Shown: piece by piece, positions 9,008 to 17,918 of the stretch
Position numbering within the stretch: position 1 is the stretch's first letter
How the letters are laid out: each line of letters starts with the position of its first letter
Source of the DNA: Nostoc sp. NMS2
GTDB lineage: Bacteria > Cyanobacteriota > Cyanobacteriia > Cyanobacteriales > Nostocaceae
Assembly: GCF_017115105.1 (NCBI RefSeq)
Contig: NZ_JABXKH010000056.1
Span: 1 to 44,366 of the forward strand
Reading direction: 5' to 3'
Length of the DNA stretch: 44,366 nucleotides
Notes under the pieces: model-generated
The model's input: the letters and a program-made list of their open reading frames with translations, nothing else
The model's database searches: none
Told to the model about the DNA's origin: nothing
Translations under genes and position numbers: made by a program

Positions 9008-9910
9008 TTACTGACTTTTGAGAAAGGCTTTAGGAGTGACCCCAACTAATCGTTTGAAGTGACGACTGAGGTGACTTTGATGGGTAAAGCCAAGAATATG
9101 GGCAATTTCTGCGATCGGTAGTTCATCTTGCAATAGCAATTTCTTGGCACGTTCTATCCTGCACTGGATCACATATTGATGGGGTGCCAAACCTGTTGAC
9201 TGTTTGAACAAGCCAGAGAAATAACTCGGACTAATATGAACCACTGCGGCTAAAGCCGATAATGTCAAGTCTTGTTCTAGATGAGCATGAATATAATCCA
9301 CCAACTGCTGCAATTTGCGTTTTGGCAAACCGCTTGCAACTGCCGGAAGCATCTGTTTCTGAGTAGAATAATGGCATAACAGGTGAGCTATTAACGCAGT
9401 CGTCATTGCGTTCACATAGAGACGCCCCCCCATACCATTCGATTCGAGTTCTGTTTTAAGAGCTAATCCAATGCTATGAATTAAGGGATCGGGACGACTG
9501 AGAGTGGGTGTCAGTTCAACATCTTTTATTATGTCGGGCGCTTCAGCAATGTGCTGCGCTAATAGTGTAGATTCAAAAGCCAACGCAATAAATTGATGTT
9601 CAGTATTCCAACACGCCCAGTTTCGGGCATTTGCTGGTATAACTGTGATCGTTCCATAGCTAATTTGAGTTGGTTGGGTTAGTTCTTCAATGGTCTCAAT
9701 CATAGGTGATTGCAGCGTGCGATCGTGAATAATGATGCGGTGCTGCCTACAGGAGTGTTCAACCATTTCATACGGTGGCTGACGCTGGTATTGAAGATAA
9801 AACCGATCCCAATCTGCTGAGGCGCTCGAAACCAGAGCTTTGTGTGGATAGAGCATAAAAGAATCAGCTTTGCTAGCCAAATCAACTCTCGGAGCCTCTT
9901 CCCCTACCAT
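9008..9910 (-). CDS. AraC-family transcriptional regulator
   Basis: This 300-residue protein has the two helix-turn-helix motifs of the AraC/XylS domain at its C-terminus. The first is LTLSALAAVVHISPSYFSGL, the second IAEIAHILGFTHQSHLSRHF, followed by the family signature GVTPKAF. The N-terminal 190 residues would be the sensing domain and I cannot assign a ligand. It is encoded directly upstream of, and in the same direction as, the adaptor and RND pump genes, so it likely controls them in response to a pump substrate. This is inference from position. Confidence 0.88.
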   Translation of the reverse strand: MVGEEAPRVDLASKADSFMLYPHKALVSSASADWDRFYLQYQRQPPYEMVEHSCRQHRIIIHDRTLQSPMIETIEELTQPTQISYGTITVIPANARNWACWNTEHQFIALAFESTLLAQHIAEAPDIIKDVELTPTLSRPDPLIHSIGLALKTELESNGMGGRLYVNAMTTALIAHLLCHYSTQKQMLPAVASGLPKRKLQQLVDYIHAHLEQDLTLSALAAVVHISPSYFSGLFKQSTGLAPHQYVIQCRIERAKKLLLQDELPIAEIAHILGFTHQSHLSRHFKRLVGVTPKAFLKSQ

Positions 9911-10023
9911 GATTCACACCCTCTATCAGTCAAATTGCCAAGGCTTACTGTAATCGTAATGACTTCAGTTTAATCTATTTCTAAAGGGATAGCTTTAGCA
10001 ATACCTTCGCCAATTTACGAGGG

Positions 10024-10215
10024 CTAAACGGCTGCGCTTAAAACTTCATGGTTGGTCAGTTTGCCATCTTCCATTTGCACAATGCGATCGGCTAGATATA
10101 GAATTCGGTTATCATTGGTGACGAGTAGAATGGTACAGCCTTGTTCTTTGGCTAATGTCTGCATGAGGTTGACTACATCTTGACCGGATTTGCTATCTAA
10201 CAATGCTCCGGACAA
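10024..10215 (-). pseudogene. DevA-like ABC transporter ATPase, C-terminal fragment
   Basis: This is a fragment of about 63 residues from the end of an ABC ATPase. It keeps LDSKSGQDVVNLMQTLAKEQ (D-loop region) and LLVTNDNRILYLADRIVQME, the H-loop region of DevA-type exporters. The H-loop His is Asn here (TND instead of THD). Walker A, the signature motif and a complete Walker B are missing. Upstream it is cut by the MITE at 10229-10331. DevA with DevB, DevC and a TolC channel exports heterocyst glycolipids in related cyanobacteria. This copy cannot do so. Confidence 0.7.
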
Positions 10216-10228
10216 AACTAGGCAGCAA

Positions 10229-10331
10229 TACAGCGCTTCCGGCTATTATGCAATACAGTTTTTTTCCTTGCCCTCTCCTATCAAAGCTTTCAGATTTGGG
10301 AATGTACCTCATAGCTGCCGTAAGTGCTGTA
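10229..10331. mobile_element. 103-bp MITE with IS630-style TA ends, copy 1
   Basis: The element runs from TA-CAGCGCTTCCGGC to its inverted counterpart ending AAGTGCTG-TA. The terminal inverted repeats are about 20 bp and imperfect, and a TA sits at both edges as expected for IS630/mariner-type insertion. A near-identical copy of the same length is at 12671-12773. It codes for nothing. It sits at the upstream edge of the DevA fragment. An IS630-family transposase remnant lies 2.6 kb away. Confidence 0.75.
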
Positions 10332-10370
10332 ACGCTGTAAGAGCGTAGGTTTTGGTAGTTAGGATGGAAT

Positions 10371-10901
10371 TTAATTAGCGATCGCGCTCTGCCATTTTTC
10401 CACATTTTCGTCTCCAGCCAGCTTGTGAACATCTTCTAAACTCGTCACCTCATCAAGCACTGCCAAAACATTCGCTTTTTCAACAGGTGGTACTACAGAA
10501 TCACCCTCCTGGTTAGGATATGAAAATTGGTGTGGGCCGTGTGGTTTAAAAGTTTGTGGTGTTTCCGGTTCAATCAAATCATCTAAATCGAGGTGCATTG
10601 TTGTCCGCACTAGACCAGCAAAGAGATCGGTGCTAATAATTGGCCCCAAAAGACTATTGCGATCGCCTACGGCGGGGCGTAGCCCATCGCGGGTATCTTG
10701 CAACAGCACTTCGGCACGAGACCTGAGAATATCCCCAATTTGACTGAAGGCAAGCGCTGCGGTTAATAGCTGTGCCTCCAAGGGTAGTTTTTCTAGCTCG
10801 GCATCTAAACATTCTCACATCGGTGCTAGTGTTGATGTCGCTGGAGATTCAGACAACTCATCTAATACATCCCAGATTGTTAATTGGCGGTATGTGGTCA
10901 T
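10371..10901 (-). pseudogene. hypothetical protein, broken by one nonsense codon
   Basis: Read from ATG at 10901, the frame gives MTTYRQLTIWDVLDELSESP and continues to 10371, about 176 residues, but codon 29 is TGA (10815-10817). The context (APM-stop-ECLDAELEKLPLEAQ) suggests a Trp codon TGG turned into TGA. The downstream open part starts at ATG 10781. I do not recognise a domain. The C-terminal half is acidic. A common cyanobacterial repeat (GCGATCGCCTACGGCGGGGC, 10660-10690) lies inside and is read in frame as RPAVGDR. It may be a pseudogene, or the shorter form from 10781 may still be made. Confidence 0.55.
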
Positions 10902-11354
10902 AATAATTCGTAATTTCTAATTCGTAATTCGTAATTATTGCCTTACGGATAAATCCGGGGGCTTGAATAAAGTTGCTACGCGTTTTCTCTTTCTTCATAA
11001 CTGAAGTTAGGGGCTTGTACCCTCAATGATTTAATTATTAATTAACTCCTAATTAATTACGAATTACGAATTACGAATTACGAATTACGAATTATTCGGT
11101 CATCTCTAGGATTCTGGATGCAACGGGCAGGGTCGTACTGGGCAGTAGCTTGAGGCAATCTCAAACATATCCTTATATTGATATAGTGAAACACTGTATT
11201 GTTTTGCAAAAGCCTGCAACACCTGATCTTGTCAATAGGGATATAGGCATCTCACCCGTTTGACAAGAAAAATTAGTGGGCACAAGATGGACAACAGCCA
11301 ATGGATACAGATGGTAAGCTAGAAAGTACATAACAGTTAAATCGATGATGTCCC
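10902..11354. repeat. intergenic region with inverted blocks of a heptamer repeat
   Basis: Two arrays of the 7-bp unit AATTACG face each other: about 10905-10938 as TAATTCG and 11051-11094 as AATTACG. They could fold into a long A+T-rich stem. Such short tandem repeats are typical of heterocystous cyanobacteria. The rest (11095-11354) shows no intact gene. The likely promoter for the next gene is within the last 100 bp, but no clear boxes stand out. Confidence 0.6.
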
Positions 11355-11942
11355 ATGAACGTTGTCACACCAAAACGATTTACTATTGACGAATATCATC
11401 GGCTGATTGAACTGGAATTTCTAAAGGAGAGCGATCGCATCGAGTTGATTCGCGGAGAACTAATTCAGATGGTAGCCAAGGGCACACCTCATACAGTCTG
11501 TGGTTCTATCTTATGCCGCCAATTGGATCGGTTGTTGGGCGATCGCGCCGTGATTCGCGGACAAGATCCGATTACTTTGCCAAATCAAAGTGAACCTGAA
11601 CCAGATGTGGCGGTAGCACGTGGCAAAGATGAAGATTATCTCGCCCATCATCCCTATCCAGAAGATATTTTTTTAGTGATTGAGATTTCGGACTCAACCC
11701 TAGATTACGACCAAACAACAAAGTTAAAAATCTACGCAGAAGCCGCAATTTCTGATTATTGGATTGTCAACTTAAATGTTCGCCAACTTGAACGTTACAC
11801 CCAACCCTATCAAAATGCTCAAGGTGAATTCAATTATCTCAGCAAGCAGATATCTTTACCACATGAGTCAGTAGCGATTCCTGGATTTGAAGATGTTTTA
11901 TTAGACTTGAATCGGATTTTTCCCACGGTTGTAAATGCCTAG
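11355..11942 (+). CDS. Uma2 family endonuclease (DUF820)
   Basis: This 195-residue protein has the PD-(D/E)xK-like fold of the Uma2/DUF820 family, greatly expanded in cyanobacteria. The core residues are visible: EPDVAVARG (acidic residue, about 77-85), FLVIEISDSTLDYDQTTKLK (catalytic Glu and Lys region) and YAEAAISDYWIVNL. It is a predicted nuclease of unknown biological role, often found near mobile DNA. It stands alone between repeats. A perfect 12-bp-arm hairpin follows 33 bp after the stop. Confidence 0.88.
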   Translation: MNVVTPKRFTIDEYHRLIELEFLKESDRIELIRGELIQMVAKGTPHTVCGSILCRQLDRLLGDRAVIRGQDPITLPNQSEPEPDVAVARGKDEDYLAHHPYPEDIFLVIEISDSTLDYDQTTKLKIYAEAAISDYWIVNLNVRQLERYTQPYQNAQGEFNYLSKQISLPHESVAIPGFEDVLLDLNRIFPTVVNA

Positions 11943-11975
11943 AAATACGCAATTTCCCATTTCGCACCCAACAGT

Positions 11976-12000
11976 AGAGACGTTGCAATGCAACGTCTCT
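11976..12000. repeat. perfect palindrome AGAGACGTTGCA-A-TGCAACGTCTCT
   Basis: The arms are 12 bp with a 1-nt centre. It is one of a dispersed GTAGAGACG...CGTCTCT hairpin family also seen at about 27270-27298 and 30813-30840. Placed after the Uma2 stop it may serve as a transcription terminator, but only a short T-run follows. Confidence 0.65.
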
Positions 12001-12328
12001 TAAGATCAAGCACAGAAGACCAACGAGATTCAGCATTGCTTTCATAACAACGAGTTAATTTTTGAATTGTTACATTAAGAATTAAGTTCACTTTGACTGT
12101 CTCCATACAAGGTTGTACTCCCTTTCAACAGCCGCCAGCAGTTTTGACTGCAACGGTGAAAGATACGGTTTGGCTTACCCAACCCCTGCAACAGCGAATC
12201 CACAGCCTCGTCACGCCTGGCCACTTGATGCAACTGCCGTAACCTCACACATAACTACTGCTTCACTCACAAAGTGCGATGGCGTAACCGCCCGCCGTAG
12301 CGATCGCTCTTAACCGAATGGCAAAAAA
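12001..12328. other. spacer without recognisable gene
   Basis: I see no supported gene. Near the right end (12279-12308) there is a repeat of the type GCGATGGCGTAACCGCCCGC followed by CGTAGCGATCGC, a HIP1-containing element repeated at several places in the window. Confidence 0.4.
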
Positions 12329-12580
12329 TCACCCAGCAATACCTTTGCCACTCTTGTAGTTCATCGCTCTGGGTTTCCTCTTGCCTATAGGGACTACTTT
12401 CGATTGCTTGGGTGCTTGTGGTGGACGGCATTTCTCGCAATATAGAGGTCTAACCCCAAAAGTTTCTCGTTGTGTGGGTTGTTCGCACTGCTTACACACA
12501 AAGTTAAAAACGCGAGTATGAATTTCCCGCTTGTGCGCTCTGACAGTGTACTCTCGGACATCAATTGTTTTGCTGGGCAT
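12329..12580 (-). CDS. small zinc-ribbon-like protein
   Basis: This 83-residue basic protein has two CxxC knuckles, CKQC (about residues 29-32) and CEKC (about 48-51), spaced as in a zinc ribbon. The N-terminus ([20 protein letters not shown]) is rich in beta-type residues and the tail is Lys/Arg-rich. Function is unknown; binding of zinc and perhaps nucleic acid is inferred from the motif. It is transcribed alone, with decayed DNA on the upstream side. Confidence 0.65.
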
Positions 12581-12670
12581 TGATTACCTATTGTGGTCTT
12601 ACTTCTAAAATATAGTTTTTTATCTTAGTTCTGCAAGATCCGTGCGTCATCTGACGAAAGTAATTCTACT

Positions 12671-12773
12671 TACAGCGCTTCCGGCTATTATGCAATATAG
12701 TTTTCTCCTTGCCCCTCTCCTATCATTGCTTTCAGCTTTTAGGATGTACCTCATAGCTGCCGGAAGTGCTGTA
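12671..12773. mobile_element. 103-bp MITE with IS630-style TA ends, copy 2
   Basis: Same length and nearly the same sequence as 10229-10331. The ends are TA-CAGCGCTTCCGGC and CCGGAAGTGCTG-TA. It cuts off the 3' side of the sigma-factor fragment at 12775. Two close copies of identical length suggest recent movement by an active IS630-type transposase in the genome. Confidence 0.8.
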
Positions 12774-12774
12774 A

Positions 12775-12911
12775 TCAAATCGATAGCTTATAGCCTCGGT
12801 TGGGATCAAACTTTTCTATACCCCTTTGTAAACCAATTGCTCCTTCCTGAATCAAATCTAAGAATTCCAAATTGCGGTTCTGGTATTTCTTGGCAACAGA
12901 AACTACTAGTA
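12775..12911 (-). pseudogene. sigma-70 family factor fragment (region 2)
   Basis: The minus strand reads [20 protein letters not shown], then [20 protein letters not shown] and KLS, which is the conserved region 2.1-2.2 of group 1/2 cyanobacterial sigma factors (core RNA polymerase binding). Nothing of regions 1, 2.3-2.4, 3 or 4 remains. On its 5' side it is joined at a TA (about 12910) to the terminus of an IS630-type element. On its 3' side it stops at the MITE. It is a relic of a group 2-like sigma gene destroyed by mobile elements. Confidence 0.75.
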
Positions 12912-13252
12912 CAGCTTGGCGTAAATAAGCCAAGTATTAGATAGCTAACACTTTTCCCTCATACGTCCACTTAAAAGGTTTAGCCATTGTTTTATTAAAA
13001 TAGTCGATAAATCCGAGAATTCGAGTTTTGAGGTCATCCTGGCTTTTGAAGCTAGCACGCTTAAGTAACTTACAAACTAAAATACTAAACCAAATCTCAA
13101 TTTGGTTGAGCCAAGAAGAATGTTTTGGTGTGTAATGAAAGACGATTCTATGTGTTGGGTCTTTCAAAAAAGCAGTACGGGATTTCATGGATTTGAGTAT
13201 ACCGCTTTTTCCCTTAATACCCAGATCAATACTAAATTCCTGAGTTCCATAT
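12912..13252 (-). mobile_element. IS630-family transposase, C-terminal fragment with one IS end
   Basis: The frame 13250-12937 reads [12 protein letters not shown] and then [20 protein letters not shown], the DDE-domain end of IS630-type transposases with the HSSWLNQ.E signature, then [20 protein letters not shown]. Only about 105 residues remain; the first Asp and second Asp blocks are missing. After the stop the sequence CTTGGCGTAAATAAGCCAAG forms a small hairpin and ends at CAGC next to TA, which looks like the element's terminus. The other end was deleted up to the stop of the caspase-like gene. Confidence 0.75.
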
Positions 13253-15379
13253 TTACACTACTTGAAAACTAAAGCTAAGACTTGCCCAATTATTCACATC
13301 CCAGCTATATGAGTCGGCTGCTGTAGTGTTCATCTCGGTTTTGAGGGCGCTGGCGTTATGCAAGTCTTGTAGCAAGGCTTGTGCAACGTCTAAAGGATTT
13401 AACAATGGGCCAATCGGCTGTTGTTCGGCTGTGGAATACTTAGCAGTATTCAAGGCAGCGAGAGTTCCGCTAAAGGGCGTAGTACTAAAAATCAGTTGTT
13501 GTTCGCACTCAGAAGCTGGCCCTGAAATCACCCATTGAGAAGCAGTATTTTGGGGTAGGGTGAGGCTTTCACCTGGCGCGATGACGATTTCTTTGAGGAT
13601 GGGCTTGGTATCCGCAGTGTTTGGTTCTTGGGGGGTTTCCCAAGAGTAGAAGGCAACTGCTGTATGATTATTGTTTAATCCCAGCAAGATTAAATATACT
13701 GAGCGATCGCTCTGGTTTTCCACTCGATATTGCATTCGACTACCGATAGGCACTATGGGAGTGGGGAGAGACGTGATTAATCGTGTCTGTACTGATTTTT
13801 TTATGGAAGTTTCAGTTTTGAAAGCTCGTACTGTTTCGCGCTGCATAACGACGCGAGGCGATATATTATTAATTATTTCTAAGGTTGCCTTGAGAGCCAA
13901 GCGAGAAGAACCTTGATTTTCTGTAAGTCGCCATAACTTGGCTGCTAGCAAGGTTGATAATTTTGGCGCTAACTTTTGCACTGTTAATTTTACTGCTTCT
14001 CCTACTTCCCCCGTGGTATTGGGAATTAGCTCACCACCAAGAGAAAATAGACCATAACGAGTGGGAGTTTCCTGTAGCTTGGCAAATACATAATCAGCTG
14101 GTTTCTCTCCTGCAACTACGGTAGAGACATGGGAAAATCCAGCAAAGGCACTTGTAGCGTCTACCCGCTCAATTCTTTCCAATCCAGTATCGAAAGCTAT
14201 TATTAAATTAATATTTCGCGGTAAAACCCGGACTGCTTCTTGGACGAGTTGCCCGATTTTTAGGGGATTTGCACCTTCAATTTTGGCAATTTGCGCTTTT
14301 GCTGTTAAGCCAGTGCGCGATCGCAATACTAATTGCTCTTTTGTCTGTAGGGTAAATCGAGAATTCACTCCGTAGTATAGCAGTACTTGTGGGGGTAATC
14401 CTGCTAACCACAGATGGACTGTTTTACCGTCTTCTTCAATATCACTCACCGCACCTTCTGCACCAATGATATCGTCTGGCAGTAGAGACGTTACATCTGA
14501 ATTTTTCTGACTACTTAATAACGCTGGTTGCTGTTTACTACCTAATTTATATAGAGAATTTTCTACGTGGGAGAGGGCGATTTGAATTTTGGTAGCTGGG
14601 GTAAATTCCCACAAATACTGCGTCAAGGCGTAGGTAAATAACCCAGCACTAAAACCAGAAAAAAGACCTTCCCTTGCTGGCTGCTTTGGTTCTGAGGTAG
14701 CTGCTAAAACAATCGGAGTGTTGGATAAATTCTGAGTTTTAAGTTGTTGGAGAAAGTCGAGTTCTTCTATTGCTAGCTTTGCTACCGACTCTTGAAGGGC
14801 GCGGGTTTTTAATCCTATTACTGTGCTAAGAGCATCATAGCTAGTATCCAATACTGCTGTTACTTTGTCTGTGGGGAGCGATCGCAATAATAGCAGTAGA
14901 GTTTCTTCTAATATATGGTTGACTATTTTGTCATCTTGTGAATTTAGAGCCACATTAGCTGTCACCAGAGCATTTTGCATTGTATCTGGCGATGTTTCCA
15001 ATGTGACACGAGTGCCATAACCGCTAAAGTGGAAAACAACCATATCACCAGGTTTAGCTTGTTTGCCTAGATGATCCAAAAAAGCCGCCTCAATGAATTC
15101 CCTGCTGGCTTGTTCCTCAGTTAAGGTTAAAATATCTGACCCTTGAAAACCAAAGCGGTTAATCAAAAGTTCTCTTTGCAGTTCCACATCCGTCAGACAA
15201 CCACTGAGGTTTAGGGTTTTGGAGTATTGGTTAATACCTATTAACAATGCCAACTTGCGGGGACTGGGTTGTGCCAAAGCCTGATAATAGCGATTTCCTA
15301 AAGACAACCACTCAGCTTCCGTTACTCCCAATACCGCGAGTATTGAGCCAATTCTATGTAAAAACGTGCGGCGTTTCAT
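13253..15379 (-). CDS. caspase-like protein (orthocaspase) with degenerate active site
   Basis: This 708-residue protein starts with a twin-arginine signal ([10 protein letters not shown]). A p20-like caspase fold follows: [20 protein letters not shown] (about 42-61), [10 protein letters not shown] (117-125) and [12 protein letters not shown] (173-184). In active family members the motifs read HFSGHG and D.C; here the catalytic His is Tyr121 and the Cys is Ser180, so peptidase activity is unlikely. The C-terminal part (about 540-660, [20 protein letters not shown]) resembles DUF4384. Such Tyr/Ser variants are known among cyanobacterial orthocaspases. It probably acts outside the cytoplasm, perhaps as a binding or scaffold protein. 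An IS630 relic abuts its stop codon. Confidence 0.85.
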   Translation of the reverse strand: MKRRTFLHRIGSILAVLGVTEAEWLSLGNRYYQALAQPSPRKLALLIGINQYSKTLNLSGCLTDVELQRELLINRFGFQGSDILTLTEEQASREFIEAAFLDHLGKQAKPGDMVVFHFSGYGTRVTLETSPDTMQNALVTANVALNSQDDKIVNHILEETLLLLLRSLPTDKVTAVLDTSYDALSTVIGLKTRALQESVAKLAIEELDFLQQLKTQNLSNTPIVLAATSEPKQPAREGLFSGFSAGLFTYALTQYLWEFTPATKIQIALSHVENSLYKLGSKQQPALLSSQKNSDVTSLLPDDIIGAEGAVSDIEEDGKTVHLWLAGLPPQVLLYYGVNSRFTLQTKEQLVLRSRTGLTAKAQIAKIEGANPLKIGQLVQEAVRVLPRNINLIIAFDTGLERIERVDATSAFAGFSHVSTVVAGEKPADYVFAKLQETPTRYGLFSLGGELIPNTTGEVGEAVKLTVQKLAPKLSTLLAAKLWRLTENQGSSRLALKATLEIINNISPRVVMQRETVRAFKTETSIKKSVQTRLITSLPTPIVPIGSRMQYRVENQSDRSVYLILLGLNNNHTAVAFYSWETPQEPNTADTKPILKEIVIAPGESLTLPQNTASQWVISGPASECEQQLIFSTTPFSGTLAALNTAKYSTAEQQPIGPLLNPLDVAQALLQDLHNASALKTEMNTTAADSYSWDVNNWASLSFSFQVV

Positions 15380-15453
15380 AATTAGCTATCAGCCCTAAGC
15401 CCATTAGCTAGCAGCTTACAGGGCTGAACTCTGTATTGTAAAGTTACAAAAGT

Positions 15454-15520
15454 GTGGGGAGTGGGGAGTGGGGAGCAGGGGAGCAGGGAGCAGGGAGCAG
15501 GGAGCAGGGAGCAGGGGGAA
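15454..15520. repeat. 7-bp tandem repeat, GGGGAGT / GGGAGCA
   Basis: About nine heptamers are arranged as GGGGAGT units and then GGGAGCA units, with small length variation. They lie between the caspase-like gene and the 3' end of the ATP sulfurylase gene. This is a typical short tandemly repeated repetitive sequence of heterocystous cyanobacteria. It codes for nothing. Confidence 0.75.
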
Positions 15521-15631
15521 ATGGAGAAGAGTTTTCCCCTCTGCCCCCTGCCTCTTTTCAATTTTTATTTGTTCTTTGGAGAGAAAGAGTAAGTTTGTCT
15601 GCCCCTCTGCCTCTTTTCAATTCCCAATGCC

Positions 15632-16810
15632 CTAAACAGGTACTTCTATCCGCATTGCCCGCGCTAACTCTGCTGCTACTTCAGGACGAGAAAATTCTGG
15701 TGGAGGTAATTCACCACGCCGCAGCATTTCTCGGACTTTTGTCCCCGATAGGTGAATGCGTTCTTCTGGTTTGCTGGGACTGGTTTTAGATGTTGCCATC
15801 TGCTTAGTACGCATACAGTAGAAAGCGTGTTCAAATTTCATCGGCACAATGCCTAATTCACCTGGGGTAAATTCATCAAAGATATACTGAGCATCGTAAG
15901 TACCGTAATAGTCACCAACGCCAGCATGATCCCGTCCGACGATAAAGTGAGTACAGCCGTAGTTTTTGCGGACTAAAGCATGGAATATTGCCTCACGAGG
16001 CCCAGCGTAGCGCATTGCGGCTGGATTAATTGCCAAAGTTACCCGATCTAAGGGGTAGTAATGTTCCAGCAAAATTTCATAGCAGCGCATCCGCACATCG
16101 GCGGCGATATCATCTTCTTTTGTTGCTCCGACTAATGGGTGCAAAAATAGACCATCAACAATTTCTAAAGCGCACTTTTGAATATATTCGTGGGCGCGGT
16201 GGATAGGGTTGCGAGTTTGGAAACCAACGATTGTTTTCCAACCCTTGTCTTTAAATAGTTGCCGTGAGGCAGCTGGGTCTATTTGGTAAGTGGGAAACTG
16301 GGGATGAGGTTCACGCTGCAATAGCCAAATATCACCCGCCAGATGTACATTACCTTGGTTATAGAGTACCTGTACGCCTGGATGTTTGACATCATCAGTG
16401 CGGTAGACATTTATTGCTTCGCGGGTTTTGTCGTAGTTATATTTTTGCGTGAGTTGCAAAACTGCAATAAATTCACCTCTGGAGTTATCCAGACGGATTA
16501 AGCCACCTTCTTGCAACGGGGAAGCTACTTCTTCGCTGACCGATAGTGTAATCGGGATTGACCACACAAGACCATTAGCTAGTCGCATTTCTGTAACAGT
16601 GCGATCGTAGTTTTCCTGGTTCATAAAACCCGTGAGTGGACTAAAAGCCCCGATCGCAATCATTTCTACATCGGAAACGGCGCGATCGTCAAGTTGCACT
16701 CGCGGCAAAAAGTCAGCTTTTGAGAGAAACTCTGCTCTTTGTTCTGGTGTGGCGATACGGTTAACCAACTGTCCACCGTGGGGGGCTATGGCATCTGGAT
16801 TGTGACTCAA
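15632..16810 (-). CDS. sat: sulfate adenylyltransferase (ATP sulfurylase)
   Basis: This 392-residue cytoplasmic enzyme converts sulfate and ATP to adenosine 5'-phosphosulfate and pyrophosphate, the first step of assimilatory sulfate reduction. The key motifs are [15 protein letters not shown] (QxRN and HxxH) and [12 protein letters not shown]. Length fits the bacterial homo-oligomeric form without a kinase domain. The start appears to be TTG at 16810 ([13 protein letters not shown]), supported by AGGGG seven bases before it. It is monocistronic here. Confidence 0.95.
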   Translation of the reverse strand: MSHNPDAIAPHGGQLVNRIATPEQRAEFLSKADFLPRVQLDDRAVSDVEMIAIGAFSPLTGFMNQENYDRTVTEMRLANGLVWSIPITLSVSEEVASPLQEGGLIRLDNSRGEFIAVLQLTQKYNYDKTREAINVYRTDDVKHPGVQVLYNQGNVHLAGDIWLLQREPHPQFPTYQIDPAASRQLFKDKGWKTIVGFQTRNPIHRAHEYIQKCALEIVDGLFLHPLVGATKEDDIAADVRMRCYEILLEHYYPLDRVTLAINPAAMRYAGPREAIFHALVRKNYGCTHFIVGRDHAGVGDYYGTYDAQYIFDEFTPGELGIVPMKFEHAFYCMRTKQMATSKTSPSKPEERIHLSGTKVREMLRRGELPPPEFSRPEVAAELARAMRIEVPV

Positions 16811-17011
16811 CGTAATCCCCTCTTTGCTTTTACTGTTATTGTTTCAGATTATGTACTAACTTATCAAATGCTGGTACGTAGAAAAAAAGAGTTTAGGGAT
16901 ATAGGGTTCTGGGTTCTGAAATTGGTATCAGCGCTCCGAGAGATTGGGGGTATACCCTAACAAAAAACTCCCCTAAAGTGAATGAAGAGAGTCTAGAGAG
17001 TTAGTGAAGAG

Positions 17012-17392
17012 TTATTGCATTTCTAACAGTCCTATCACTTGCTCCAGTTTCATCTTAGCCATGTGCAAACCTAGCAGTTTCTCTTGGTCGTATCTGTCTG
17101 GATAGTTCATTCTCCTTCCCTCAAGAGTGATTTTGATGAGTGCTGACTGTTCATCAGTAGGTGAACCCATTTCATCAATTGCAGTGCTTATTATCTGGAT
17201 AGTGTTAAAGTCAGGAGTCTTCAATCCCCTTCCTTGTCTCATCTGCTGTAGCGCTAGTTGGGGAAATGCCATTAGAGATACGATGAAGCTCGTCTTGTAA
17301 CCTGGGTTTCCTGTAGGCTTAATCCCGTACCTATGACACAAATCATGTAATTCAAGAGTAGTTTTGATTTCGAGTTCTGACCTTGTGAACAT
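17012..17392 (-). CDS. hypothetical protein with a SAP-like N-terminal motif
   Basis: The frame is open from a TTG at 17464, but ATG at 17392 (MFTRSELEIKTTLELHDLCH) gives a more natural 126-residue protein. The opening, LELHDLCHRYGIKPTGN followed by KTSFIVSLM, resembles a SAP helix-extended-loop-helix motif, which binds DNA in other proteins. The rest (SALIKITLEGRRMNYPDRYD, KMKLEQVIGLLE) is unassigned. It is divergently oriented to the small gene at 17524. No ribosome site is obvious at either start. Confidence 0.6.
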   Translation of the reverse strand: MFTRSELEIKTTLELHDLCHRYGIKPTGNPGYKTSFIVSLMAFPQLALQQMRQGRGLKTPDFNTIQIISTAIDEMGSPTDEQSALIKITLEGRRMNYPDRYDQEKLLGLHMAKMKLEQVIGLLEMQ

Positions 17393-17523
17393 AAAATAGA
17401 ATTGTCTATTTGCTAAAAGTGGACATTGGCGGGTATTAACTTCTCTAGGGGAAATACTCGCCAATTTTAAGCATACAATGCGTTGCCCAATTGATCGTAC
17501 TTTACATTCACAATACTTAAAAA

Positions 17524-17721
17524 ATGCCTAACCCTGAAGGCAACCCAGACATTAAAAAATATGGATTTAAAACTGATAGAGATGAGCCTTTAACAGAACG
17601 GATTGCTATTCGAGTTACTAAGTCAATGGCTGAAAAAATTAAAGCTATTGACAATTATCCAGAGTTTTGTCGTCAAGCTCTGAGCGAAGCGTTAGATAAG
17701 CTCGATCAATCAGTTAGTTAG
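17524..17721 (+). CDS. small hypothetical protein, RHH-like
   Basis: This 65-residue protein ends with ERIAIRVTKSMAEKIKAID and then YPEFCRQALSEALDKL, a strand followed by two helices, as in ribbon-helix-helix or CopG-like DNA-binding peptides. It is transcribed away from the SAP-like gene. Both could bind DNA, but no target is evident. Confidence 0.6.
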   Translation: MPNPEGNPDIKKYGFKTDRDEPLTERIAIRVTKSMAEKIKAIDNYPEFCRQALSEALDKLDQSVS

Positions 17722-17789
17722 TATATGTTCCTATAAATCAGTGCGAGAGTAACGACAACAAGTGTAGAAGTAATTTTTGATAGAGAGTA

Positions 17790-17818
17790 GGTAGTCGTAG
17801 CCCGCCGTAGGTATCGCT
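17790..17818. repeat. dispersed HIP1-associated repeat
   Basis: The string GTAGCCCGCCGTAGGTATCG is one of several degenerate copies in the window (also about 10660-10690, 12279-12308 and, inside a gene, 25224-25254). It is non-coding here. Confidence 0.45.
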
Positions 17819-17918
17819 TTTCAGGATTCACTTTTGCTAATTGAGCCTAATATGGCAATAAATGGCATAAACTGCCATAAAATAATATTATGAAGGAAAA
17901 ATTAGGGAAGCAGTACCA

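Noticed and set aside
10193..10432. Minus-strand ORF of 79 residues
   Set aside because: It consists of the MITE plus flanking fragments; there is no protein-like conservation.
10905..11094. Regular AATTACG repeats as a possible CRISPR array
   Set aside because: The unit is 7 bp with no spacers and no cas genes nearby. It is a short tandem repeat typical of these cyanobacteria.
11095..11170. Coding-like scrap LPQATAQYDPARCIQNPRD on the minus strand
   Set aside because: It is too short, with no start and no family match that I can name, so it is not listed as a gene.
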